NCBI GenBank assembly: GCA_028278525.1
Contig: JANQEE010000040.1
Coordinates: forward strand, 1-64,000
Direction: 5' to 3'
Length of the DNA: 64,000 nucleotides
DNA from: Minwuiaceae bacterium
Lineage (GTDB): Bacteria > Pseudomonadota > Alphaproteobacteria > Minwuiales > Minwuiaceae
This document shows, one piece after another, positions 9,337 to 16,894 of the stretch. Within the stretch, counting starts at the first letter, position 1. The number at the start of each line of letters is the position of its first letter. Under the pieces are notes generated by a model that searched no databases, was not told the DNA's origin, and saw nothing but the letters and a program-made list of their open reading frames with translations. The translations under genes were made by a program, and so were the position numbers.

Positions 9337-9978
9337 ATGCTGGACGAACTGCTCAAACGGCCGATCATCCCAGTCATCGTGATCGAGGATGCAAACGACG
9401 CAGAGCCGCTGGTCGAGGCGTTGCTGGAAGGCGGCATCGACGTCATCGAGGTCACGTTCCGCACCGCGGCGGGCGGCGAGGCGATCACCCGCATCGCCAA
9501 GCGGTTCCCCGACGTGCTGCTGGGCGCGGGCACGGTGTTGACGCCGGAGCAGGCGGACCGGGCGCTCGACGCCGGCGCGACCTTCGGTCTCGCGCCCGGG
9601 CTGAACCGGGAGGTGGTCGACCGGTTTTGTGGCCGCGGCGGCCTGTTCATTCCCGGCGTAATGACGCCCAGCGAAATCGAACAGGGCCTCGCGCTCGACT
9701 GCAAACTGTTGAAATTCTTCCCCGCCGGCCCGTCCGGCGGCCCTGCGATGCTGAAGGCCCTGGCCGGCCCCTACGCCAGCCAGGGCGTGAAGTTCTGCCC
9801 GACTGGCGGCGTCAACCTCGACAATATGATGGACTACCTCTCGCTGCCCATCGTCGCGTCTATCGGCGGGTCCTGGATCGCCACCAGGCAGCAGATCGCC
9901 GACAAGGATTGGGCCGCGATCACCCGGCAGGCTCGGGAGGCGATGGCCTCTTGCCCTAGTCCGCCTGCTGCTGTTTGA
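9337..9978 (+). CDS. eda: KDPG / 2-keto-4-hydroxyglutarate aldolase
   Basis: This class I aldolase splits 2-keto-3-deoxy-6-phosphogluconate into pyruvate and glyceraldehyde 3-phosphate. At 213 residues it has the usual length. Visible family blocks are the catalytic-glutamate strand IDVIEVTFRT, LGAGTVLTPEQ, the Schiff-base lysine region LKFFPAGPSGG, and the phosphate-binding CPTGGVN. The ATG at 9337 follows a strong AGGAGG. It is the last gene of the cluster. Its 3' end overlaps by 23 bp the end of the convergent gene on the other strand. Confidence 0.93.
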   Translation: MLDELLKRPIIPVIVIEDANDAEPLVEALLEGGIDVIEVTFRTAAGGEAITRIAKRFPDVLLGAGTVLTPEQADRALDAGATFGLAPGLNREVVDRFCGRGGLFIPGVMTPSEIEQGLALDCKLLKFFPAGPSGGPAMLKALAGPYASQGVKFCPTGGVNLDNMMDYLSLPIVASIGGSWIATRQQIADKDWAAITRQAREAMASCPSPPAAV

Positions 9979-10987
9979 CCGCCGTGAAATACGCGGCGAG
10001 GTCGTCCTTCATCCGGCCCTGGCCGACGGATTCGGCGACGCCGCTGAAGAAACCGGTGATCTGTTCGGTAAAGGCCGCGTTCACGTAGAAGACGGCGACG
10101 CCGTCGTCCGCCGGCAGGGCCAGGGCCACGACCTGCAGCGACTCGTAGGTATGGCCGACGAAGAACTCGCGGCGGGTTAGCAGGACGTGGCTGTCCCCGC
10201 CGGCGATCATTTCGTGCACCAGGATGAAACAGGGCCGGCCTTCGACCGCGCGCTTGATCCAATAGAACTTGTTCACGGCGCCCGGCGTCTGCGATGCCGG
10301 AAAGCTGGAAAACGCGGTCCAGAATTCCGGAAAGAACTCGGTCAGGAATGGTTCGGTCTGATCGGCGACCGCGCCGAGCTCCTTGGCCGGATGAAGACTG
10401 TCGCCGCCGCGTTGATACGGGACGATGCCGGCGAGGCCGCTCTTTCGGTAGGCGGCGAACCGGCCGGCGAGCAGGTCGCGGTAGGCGACGGACACCTTGT
10501 CCAGCATGTCGGGTGCGCGCGGCGACACGCTCTTGAGCCTGTCGCGCAGCGCCTCGGTTTCGTCGCCGTGCAGGTTGAAGTCGTCGCCGCCGCGATACGC
10601 GAGCAGCTTTTCCGCCTCTCGCCGATCCTGTTCCGTGAAACGCAGATTTTCCCAGTCCGCCGCGCCCGGGTCCGGGTCGAGCGTGCCGATCGCCGCAATG
10701 CCCGGATCGGCCTCCAGCCCGCTGCCTTTCGCGACGTTGTCGAACAGCGTGCCGATGTCGACGGGCAGGCGCATTCCTGCGGCTGCGATCAGTTGATCGC
10801 CGCGGGCGCGTTCGATATCCGTCGTCACGATCTTCCCGGCCTTTAGAGCTTCGCGCTGTTCGGCGGTGTAGCCCAGGCGCGACATCACCTCCTCGATTGA
10901 CGGTGCGGCTGCGGGGGCAGGCGCGGCAAGCGCCAGGGCTGCCAAGGCCGCGGCGACGGTGACCATCGTGTTGTGCCGACTACCCAT
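9956..10987 (-). CDS. Secreted protein of unknown function
   Basis: The 343-residue product starts with a typical Sec signal peptide: a short charged start, the hydrophobic run VAAALAALALAAPAPAAA, then probable cleavage near residue 28. The rest looks like a soluble periplasmic domain rich in charged residues, with no second membrane segment. I do not recognise the family. The C-terminal half contains alternating hydrophobic stretches (KFYWIKRAVEGRPCFILVHE) that could be a small alpha/beta domain. The ATG at 10985-10987 follows AGAGGTGG. It stands alone, convergent with eda and divergent from the lipid kinase gene. Confidence 0.7.
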   Translation of the reverse strand: MGSRHNTMVTVAAALAALALAAPAPAAAPSIEEVMSRLGYTAEQREALKAGKIVTTDIERARGDQLIAAAGMRLPVDIGTLFDNVAKGSGLEADPGIAAIGTLDPDPGAADWENLRFTEQDRREAEKLLAYRGGDDFNLHGDETEALRDRLKSVSPRAPDMLDKVSVAYRDLLAGRFAAYRKSGLAGIVPYQRGGDSLHPAKELGAVADQTEPFLTEFFPEFWTAFSSFPASQTPGAVNKFYWIKRAVEGRPCFILVHEMIAGGDSHVLLTRREFFVGHTYESLQVVALALPADDGVAVFYVNAAFTEQITGFFSGVAESVGQGRMKDDLAAYFTAVKQQQAD

Positions 10988-11159
10988 CGATCCACCTCTG
11001 TTCGGTAATTTCCGGATTCAACGGGACCAAACTCACTACACCAAGTACTTAGTTGTATTTTGACAAGTGACGATAGTTTTTTCGCTCCTTCGACCCGTTC
11101 TCGCTGCTAACGTTCTCAGGAGGCAAGAAAACGGGCGTTGCAACAAGGAGCACTGTCTC

Positions 11160-12065
11160 ATGGGTACGCGAACGTTACGCCTGATCCTGAACGGCAAGAA
11201 GTCCGACCAGCCGGGCATCCGCGAAGCCGTCGACGCGGTCCGCCGCCTGGGGCATTCGGTCGATGTCCGCGTTACCTGGGAAGCCGGCGATGCCCCGCGT
11301 TATGCGGCGGAGGCGCTGCGCGACAATGTCGACGTGATCGTGGCCGCCGGCGGCGACGGCACCGTCAACGAAATAGCAAACGGCATCCTGGGCGCGACGC
11401 AATCGCCGCAGACCGCCATGGCGGTCGTGCCGATGGGGTCGGCCAACGATTTTGCGCGCGGCTGCACCGTTCCGGTCGGAGATATCGCCGGTGCCCTTCG
11501 GTTCGCGGCCGAAGGCGAACCGGTCAGCATCGATGCCGCCCGTATCAACGACCGGTATTTTCTCAACGCGGTCATCGCGGGCTTCGGCGCCGAAGTGACC
11601 TTCAAGACCTCGGACGCGATGAAGAAGCGCATGGCCGGCGCCGCCTATGCCCTGACCGGTATGCTGACGGCGTTAAAGCGAACGGTCTACACGTCGCATG
11701 TCAGGACACCGGGCGGCGAGCGGGAGGGCGAGGCGGTGTTCGCCGCACTCGCAAACGGCGTTCAGGCCGGCGGGTTCACCGTGGCGCCACGTGCGCGGTT
11801 GAACGACGGTCTCCTCGATATCATGTCCGTTCCGGACTTCCCGCTCACGCAGCTTGGCCGTGTCCTGCAGGACATCCAGAACCTCGAGACGTCGGACCCG
11901 GAGATAATCCGGTACGAGCAGATCGAATGGCTGGAAGTCGAGGCCGACCGGGACATCCCGGCAAGTCCGGATGGCGAGGAACTGCACCTGAAGCAATTCC
12001 GATTGGACGTATTGAAGCAGTGCCTGCCGTTCGTCCTGCCGGATACCGCACCCTTGGTCCGATGA
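11160..12065 (+). CDS. YegS/DagK-like lipid kinase
   Basis: A 301-residue diacylglycerol-kinase-fold enzyme expected to phosphorylate a lipid headgroup such as diacylglycerol, phosphatidylglycerol or a sphingoid base. The catalytic domain shows LNGKKSD at the start, the nucleotide motif VAAGGDGTVNEIANG and PMGSANDFARG. The C-terminal beta-rich domain includes a late DGEELHLKQF. It is closest to the YegS branch. The ATG at 11160 follows AAGGAG with good spacing; an upstream in-frame GTG/TTG lacks one. It is monocistronic and convergent with the HAD-UbiA gene. Confidence 0.88.
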   Translation: MGTRTLRLILNGKKSDQPGIREAVDAVRRLGHSVDVRVTWEAGDAPRYAAEALRDNVDVIVAAGGDGTVNEIANGILGATQSPQTAMAVVPMGSANDFARGCTVPVGDIAGALRFAAEGEPVSIDAARINDRYFLNAVIAGFGAEVTFKTSDAMKKRMAGAAYALTGMLTALKRTVYTSHVRTPGGEREGEAVFAALANGVQAGGFTVAPRARLNDGLLDIMSVPDFPLTQLGRVLQDIQNLETSDPEIIRYEQIEWLEVEADRDIPASPDGEELHLKQFRLDVLKQCLPFVLPDTAPLVR

Positions 12066-12090
12066 AGCGGTAGGACGGTCGAGGTCGTCT

Positions 12091-13269
12091 CTAGACGAAG
12101 CCGTTTTTTACCCGGCGGCCTAGGTCGACCACGGCGCCGGCCGCGAGTCCCACGGCCAAGGCCCAACTCAGAATCGGCGCCGCGAGCAAAAGCGCGCCGC
12201 CGACCACGCGCAGCGACGACAGCGCGATCGCGACGGGCAGGCGTGGTGGCGGCCACCAGTCCTGTGCCGCCAAAACGGAAAGGGCGACGAAGGCTGCGAG
12301 TGCCGCTGCAAAAGCACCGGACAGCGACAGAGCCACTACGAAAGCCACGCCCCATAACACGGGTAGCGCCCATCCGGCCCGTTGCAGGGCGACCGCGCCT
12401 CTGGCAATCGGGCTCTGTTGCGCGGACGGCAGTGTCCGGCGTACTGGCAGGTGCAGCAATTCGTCGAACATGTAGGACGCCGAGGCGGCGAGGCAGAACG
12501 ACAGCATGCCGAGCAGCGCCGCGAGCCAGGGCGCGACGTCCGCCGCATGCCCGTCGACGGCGAGCGGCAGGAGGACCAGAAGGTTCATCGGCCATCGCGC
12601 CGGCCGCATTGCCCGCAAGAAGTCGCTGAAATGCCGTGCCTCCGGTTCGAAGACGCGCGTCACGTTGGCGGAGCGCGTCGCGAACGCCCTGACCGGAGCC
12701 GCAGGGTTTACGACAATCGTCTCGCGCGCCTTGGAGAAGATCCACAGGTCGGCCAGATCGTCGCCGGCATAGTCGAACGCGCCGTTGCCGACCATCTCGC
12801 GAATTCTTTTCAGTTTGTTTTTGCCGCCCAGGTCGGTGACTCCGTCGGAGCCGATCGCCGCGTCGAACAGGCCGAGGTGCGCCGCCACGCGGTCGGCGAC
12901 GCTTTGGTCCGCCGCCGTCGCAAGCACAATCGTTCGGCCCGCCGATTGCTGTTGGCGCAGATAGTCGATGAAGGCGTCGATATAAGGCAGGGTCTCGACA
13001 GCCGGCGTCGTGCGCGCCGCCACCTGCCGCTTGAGATAGGCGGTTCCGCGCAAAACCCAAAACGCCAGCAGGATGGCGTAGCCGAAGTTCCGGCGTATCA
13101 GATCGAACGCGGCCTCGGTGGAGATGTCAGTGCGGACCAGTGTGCCGTCGAGATCGACGAACAGTGGCACGGCATCGCCCGGCGGCGCTCCGATAGTGTC
13201 GCTATCCGGCGGTTGGCCCGCCGTCCGTTCGGTTTCCGGACCTGCTGAAATCGGTGGCCTTCCCGGCAT
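12091..13269 (-). CDS. HAD hydrolase-UbiA prenyltransferase fusion with degenerate Asp motif
   Basis: The N-terminal ~200 residues are a HAD-type phosphatase: VDLDGTLVRTD (motif I), LATAAD (motif II) and YAGDDLADLW (motif IV). The C-terminal half has about seven to eight membrane helices of the UbiA superfamily. HAD-UbiA fusions are known near decaprenyl-phosphate phosphoribosyltransferase. The expected NDxxDxxxD metal site is eroded here: the matching stretch reads SYMFDELLHLPVRR, where Asn, Asp, Asp and Asp positions are Asp, Glu, His and Arg. Prenyl transfer as usually understood is therefore doubtful, while the HAD part looks intact. The ATG at 13267-13269 is chosen because residues upstream look non-conserved; the start is uncertain. 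Confidence 0.8.
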   Translation of the reverse strand: MPGRPPISAGPETERTAGQPPDSDTIGAPPGDAVPLFVDLDGTLVRTDISTEAAFDLIRRNFGYAILLAFWVLRGTAYLKRQVAARTTPAVETLPYIDAFIDYLRQQQSAGRTIVLATAADQSVADRVAAHLGLFDAAIGSDGVTDLGGKNKLKRIREMVGNGAFDYAGDDLADLWIFSKARETIVVNPAAPVRAFATRSANVTRVFEPEARHFSDFLRAMRPARWPMNLLVLLPLAVDGHAADVAPWLAALLGMLSFCLAASASYMFDELLHLPVRRTLPSAQQSPIARGAVALQRAGWALPVLWGVAFVVALSLSGAFAAALAAFVALSVLAAQDWWPPPRLPVAIALSSLRVVGGALLLAAPILSWALAVGLAAGAVVDLGRRVKNGFV

Positions 13270-13574
13270 CCCTGCCTGGTCGATGGCGCGAACGCCATTC
13301 GAGCCTAGAAGGTCATCCACCGATTGTCGACAGAGCCGGCGCGCCGGCTTATGTCGGTTTTGATTGTCGAGGAATTGCGTGAACGGACGCGAGAGGAAGG
13401 AAGGGGTGAGGGCGTGTCGAGGAAGACCGTTTTCAATGCCGGCTCGCCAGAAAGCCGTGGGGGCGCACTGAAACCGGTTACGACACATCGCCGGGTTCGC
13501 GGCTTATCGAACCCTCACCCCGACCCTCTTCCCTGCCTTGGGGAGAAGAGGGCTCCCTCCGTTCGACTGCCTCC
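13270..13574. other. Intergenic region between icd and the HAD-UbiA gene
   Basis: About 305 bp. No gene is evident. The icd-proximal part contains a hairpin-forming repeat-like stretch at 13524-13552. The rest could hold the promoter of the HAD-UbiA gene or an N-terminal extension of it, since the frame stays open upstream, but no clear -35/-10 pair is seen. Confidence 0.5.
13524..13552. repeat. Imperfect hairpin 3' of icd, repeat-like
   Basis: CCCTCTTC (13524-13531) pairs with GAAGAGGG (13545-13552) across a 13-base loop that can pair further (CCT against GGGG). The flanking CCCTCACCCCGACCCTC wording resembles common intergenic palindromes in proteobacteria. There is no T-run, so a classical terminator is unlikely; it may stabilise the icd transcript end. 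Confidence 0.4.
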
Positions 13575-15074
13575 CTATTGACCCTGGCCCAGCGAGTAAC
13601 CCGCTTCGCCGTCGAACGTGAACAGTTGCTCGGTCTTGACGAAGTCGACGCCGCCGGCGTTCAGGTCGCGCAGCAGGTCGACGATCATCGCCTTGTTGAA
13701 CTCCTTGCCCGATTTCGCCAGATAGCGGCAGCGCCAGTGGTCGGTGCAGAAGGTTTCCGGCAGACCGGCCGGCCAGACCTTGACCCCGCGATTGGTGATC
13801 ATGGCCAGTTCGAAGGCCTGGTTATCGGAGCCCTGCATGGCTTGCGCCAGTTCCTCGACCGGCTTGGTCGAATGCACGAACACGTCGATGCCGACCATTT
13901 CCTTTTTCGCCGCCGGGCGCTTCGTCGCCTGCGGCACCGCAAACGGTTTGGCGTCCGCCTGATAGGAGACCGGTTGCAGACTGGTCGGCTTCTGGCCCAG
14001 GCGCTCGATGATCGCCCTGGCGAACGCGTCCGTGCCGACTTTCTCTTCGGATACGCCTTCCTTGAAGATGTCGTAGGTGTGGACGCCGTCCTCGATCGTC
14101 TTCAGCCAGGCGTTGTGCACCTTCTCGGCCACTTCCGGCTGGCCGATATGGGCCATCATCATCACCCCGGCCAGCAGCAGGCCGGACGGGTTGGCGACGT
14201 CCTGGCCGGCGCGGCGCGGCGCGGAACCGTGGATCGCCTCGAACATCGCGCAGTGCTCGCCGATATTGGCCGAGGGCGCCAGGCCGACGGAGCCGGCGAT
14301 CTGGGCGGCCACGTCGCTCAGCACGTCGCCGTAGAGGTTCGGCATCACCACCACGTCGAAGGCCTCCGGCGTGTCGGCCAGCTTGGCGGCGCCGATATCG
14401 ATGATCCAATGCTCGTTCTCGATCTCCGGATAGTCGGCCGCGATCTCGTCGAACACCTTGTGGAACAGCCCGTCGGTCAGCTTCATGATGTTGTCTTTGG
14501 TGAAGCAGGTGACCTTCTTGCGGCCATGCGCCTTGGCGTATTCGAAAGCGTAGCGCACGATTTTCTCGCAGCCGGGCCGGCTGATCAGCTTCAGGCACTG
14601 ATAGACCTCGTCGGTCTGCCGATGCTCGATGCCGGCATAGAGGTCTTCCTCGTTCTCGCGCACGATCACCACGTCCATGCCCGGATGCTTGGTCGCCACG
14701 AACGGTTGGTAGGCCGCGCAAGGGCGGACGTTGGCGAACAGGCCGAGCGACTTGCGCACGGTGACGTTCAGGCTCTTGAAGCCGCCGCCTTGTGGCGTCG
14801 TGATCGGCGCCTTGTAGAAAACCTTGGTGCGGCGGAGGCTGTCCCAGGCGTCCGGGGTGATGCCGGCCGTCTCGCCGGCGAGGTACACCCGCTCGCCGAT
14901 ATCGATCGGCTCGATCGAAATGTTGGCGCCCGCGGCCATCAGCACCTTCAGGCTGGCATTCATGATTTCCGGGCCGATGCCGTCGCCGAAAGCGACCGTC
15001 ACCGGGACGGTTCCTGCATCCGTCGCGGCCGTCCGCATCGCCGAGATTTCTTCGAGATCTATGGTCACGTTCAT
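13575..15074 (-). CDS. icd: NADP-dependent isocitrate dehydrogenase, long form
   Basis: This TCA-cycle enzyme oxidatively decarboxylates isocitrate to 2-oxoglutarate. At 499 residues it is the longer type with a C-terminal extra domain, as in Thermus, Rickettsia and several alphaproteobacteria, not the E. coli type. Family features include GDGIGPEIM near the N terminus, a phosphate/substrate loop, VIVRENEEDLYAGIEH, the metal-binding NLYGDVLSDVAAQIAGS and the cofactor-side EAIHGSAPRRAG. The extra domain follows residue ~380. The ATG at 15072-15074 has a GAGGGGAG site. It is divergent from a LysR gene 99 bp away. Confidence 0.93.
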   Translation of the reverse strand: MNVTIDLEEISAMRTAATDAGTVPVTVAFGDGIGPEIMNASLKVLMAAGANISIEPIDIGERVYLAGETAGITPDAWDSLRRTKVFYKAPITTPQGGGFKSLNVTVRKSLGLFANVRPCAAYQPFVATKHPGMDVVIVRENEEDLYAGIEHRQTDEVYQCLKLISRPGCEKIVRYAFEYAKAHGRKKVTCFTKDNIMKLTDGLFHKVFDEIAADYPEIENEHWIIDIGAAKLADTPEAFDVVVMPNLYGDVLSDVAAQIAGSVGLAPSANIGEHCAMFEAIHGSAPRRAGQDVANPSGLLLAGVMMMAHIGQPEVAEKVHNAWLKTIEDGVHTYDIFKEGVSEEKVGTDAFARAIIERLGQKPTSLQPVSYQADAKPFAVPQATKRPAAKKEMVGIDVFVHSTKPVEELAQAMQGSDNQAFELAMITNRGVKVWPAGLPETFCTDHWRCRYLAKSGKEFNKAMIVDLLRDLNAGGVDFVKTEQLFTFDGEAGYSLGQGQ

Positions 15075-15157
15075 GGTCGGTGCTCCCCTCAGCCGCTAAC
15101 TTCCTTTGAAAGATAGGGGGTGGGCGGAAATTGTTGTAATTAATTCAACGGCTATTT

Positions 15158-15178
15158 ATCATTGTAGTTTGCAATGAT
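15158..15178 (+). promoter_or_regulatory. LysR-type dyad overlapping the regulator's own start codon
   Basis: ATCATTG and CAATGAT form a perfect 7-7-7 inverted repeat with a T-N11-A core (TTG-N7-CAA). The LysR gene's ATG (15174) lies inside the right arm. This fits an autoregulatory LysR site that could also reach icd on the other strand. The dyad is seen directly; binding is inferred. Confidence 0.55.
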
Positions 15179-16043
15179 AGCCGCAGCCAACATCGACCCC
15201 GATCTCTTGCGTGCCTTCGTGACCGTTGTCGAATGCGGCGGGTTTTCGCGTGCCGCCGAACGGCTGATGCGCGGCCAGTCGGCCGTCTCCCTGCAGATCA
15301 AGCGCCTGGAGGAGCAGCTCGGCGCACGGCTGCTGGAGCGGAGCCCTCGGCATATGTCGCTGACCAGCGAGGGCGAACTGATCCTGGACTACGCGCGGCG
15401 TATCCTCAGCCTGAACGACGAATTGGTCTCTCGCGTCAAGGAACCGGAGCTGACCGGTGTCGTGCGGCTCGGCGCGCCGGAGGACTTTGCTACCAGCCAT
15501 CTGCCCAACGTCCTGGCGCGGTTCGCCCGCAGCTATCCGCAGGTCGCCCTGGAAGTGATCTGCGAATTGACCCTGGATGTGCTTGAGCGGTTTCGCGCCG
15601 GCGGTCTGGACATCGCCCTGGTTAAGCGGGAGCCGGCGGCAACCACCGGCGGCATCCGCGTCTGGCGCGAACCGCTGGTCTGGATCGCCGCCGACCGGCA
15701 GATCGCCGATACCGACGAACCGCTACGGCTTGCAGCCTCGCCCAGGCCCTGCGTTTACCGCAAGCGGATGACCGACGCGCTCGACCGGCATGGCCGGCCG
15801 TGGCGCATTTCATACACCTGCGGGTCGCTGGCCGGCACCCACGCCGCTGTCCGGGCAGGGTTGGGCGTCACGGTTCTGCCCAAGGAAATGGTGCCGTCGG
15901 ACCTGACCATCCTTAACGACCAGGCGCTCGGCCTGCCGGATCTGGAGGATACCGAGATGGCGCTGATCGAAGCGCCGCAGCTTAGCCCCGCCGCGTCCCG
16001 CTTGACCGAATACATCGTCCGCGAACTGGAGCATGCCGGTTGA
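15174..16043 (+). CDS. LysR-family transcriptional regulator
   Basis: A 289-residue regulator with the standard N-terminal winged helix-turn-helix: LRAFVTVVECGGFSRAAERL followed by QSAVSLQIKRLEEQLGARLL. A periplasmic-binding-like effector domain runs from about residue 90. It resembles the LysR subgroup typified by small-acid or drug-exporter regulators; no effector can be assigned. It is divergent from icd and has a dyad covering its start codon, so autoregulation is likely. There is almost no room for a ribosome site upstream of the ATG; a later start would lose HTH residues. Confidence 0.88.
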   Translation: MIAAANIDPDLLRAFVTVVECGGFSRAAERLMRGQSAVSLQIKRLEEQLGARLLERSPRHMSLTSEGELILDYARRILSLNDELVSRVKEPELTGVVRLGAPEDFATSHLPNVLARFARSYPQVALEVICELTLDVLERFRAGGLDIALVKREPAATTGGIRVWREPLVWIAADRQIADTDEPLRLAASPRPCVYRKRMTDALDRHGRPWRISYTCGSLAGTHAAVRAGLGVTVLPKEMVPSDLTILNDQALGLPDLEDTEMALIEAPQLSPAASRLTEYIVRELEHAG

Positions 16044-16069
16044 GGGCCGCGCCGGCCCGTCAGCTCTTG

Positions 16070-16756
16070 TCAAAGGCCTGTTTTTTTCGCCGGACTGAGC
16101 AGATCCGCCAGACGGTTTGAACTCACGGTCAAGTGGCTCCGCAGGGTGTCGGCCGCCCGTTCGCCGTTTCGGTCCCTGCTGTGCTGCAGAAGCGCGCGGT
16201 GTTCGGCCTGCGACGTTTCGGCATAGTCCAACTGGGAAAGCACCAGCCGAACCATTCGATCCAGGTGTCGGTACTGCGCTTCGACCATCGTGTGCAGGCG
16301 GGTTCCCTGCAGCGGCGCATAGAGCGTCAGATGGAATCGGCGGTTCAACTCGCCCAGCTTCGCGACGTCCGGTTCTTTGTCGATTTCATCCAGAATTTCC
16401 TCTGCCCGGTCCAATGTCGCATCGTCGATCCGCGACACTGCCTTCGAAATGGCATGGCATTCCAGCAGCACCCTGATCTCGAAGATCTCCAGGATCTCCC
16501 CGGGCTCGATTGCGGCGACAACGGTGCCGCGATGCGGGAAGAACTCGACCAGTCCTTCGGCTTCCAACTGCCGTAGCGCTTCGCGTATCGGCATCCGGCT
16601 GACGCCGAAGGTGCTCGCCAGATGGTCCTGGCGAATGGTTTCGCCGCCGGCCAACGTCCCTTCGATAATCGCCTGCCGCAGCGTCGCGGTCACCATTTCC
16701 GTAATCGTGCGATAGCGAGGCCGGGCTTGTTCGACCAGCGTCTCCAACGTTCTCAT
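16070..16756 (-). CDS. GntR-family regulator, FadR/FCD type
   Basis: The 228-residue product has an N-terminal GntR winged helix, with LRQAIIEGTLAGGETIRQ and FGVSRMPIREALRQLEAEGL, followed by an all-helical FCD ligand domain with spaced histidines (HLTLY, EHRALL, RSHLTV) that usually bind a metal and a carboxylate. The ATG at 16754-16756 has an AAGGG site upstream; a GTG nine codons earlier is an alternative. It is divergent from an aminotransferase-dioxygenase pair, so it is the likely local repressor. The perfect palindrome at 16841-16852 in the shared intergenic is a candidate operator. Confidence 0.88.
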   Translation of the reverse strand: MRTLETLVEQARPRYRTITEMVTATLRQAIIEGTLAGGETIRQDHLASTFGVSRMPIREALRQLEAEGLVEFFPHRGTVVAAIEPGEILEIFEIRVLLECHAISKAVSRIDDATLDRAEEILDEIDKEPDVAKLGELNRRFHLTLYAPLQGTRLHTMVEAQYRHLDRMVRLVLSQLDYAETSQAEHRALLQHSRDRNGERAADTLRSHLTVSSNRLADLLSPAKKTGL

Positions 16757-16840
16757 CGACCGGCCCGCCCTTCGCCGGGGCACTGCAGGGCCCTGTGTTT
16801 CGTACTTCCCATCATATTGAAACTATTGCACATATCTCAG

Positions 16841-16852
16841 ATTGGATCCAAT
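16841..16852. promoter_or_regulatory. Candidate GntR operator
   Basis: ATTGGATCCAAT is a perfect 12-bp palindrome between the divergent GntR and aminotransferase genes, 43 bp before the aminotransferase ATG. A possible promoter, TTGCAC (16826) with CAATAT (16849) at 17-bp spacing, would be overlapped by it. Palindromes with TTGG/CCAA arms suit FCD-type GntR proteins. Confidence 0.45.
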
Positions 16853-16894
16853 ATCCATATTTAGACCGTGCATTTGCTCACTTGGAGAAAAGCC

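Noticed and set aside
12060-12110. Possible terminator between the convergent lipid kinase and HAD-UbiA genes
   Set aside because: TCGTCT/AGACGA pairing leaves only a two-base loop, and the T-run belongs to the last codons of the other gene. Not convincing.
13578-15116. Long open frame on the strand opposite icd (over 500 codons)
   Set aside because: High-GC coding DNA yields long antisense frames. The product is low-complexity and the opposite strand is a clear isocitrate dehydrogenase.
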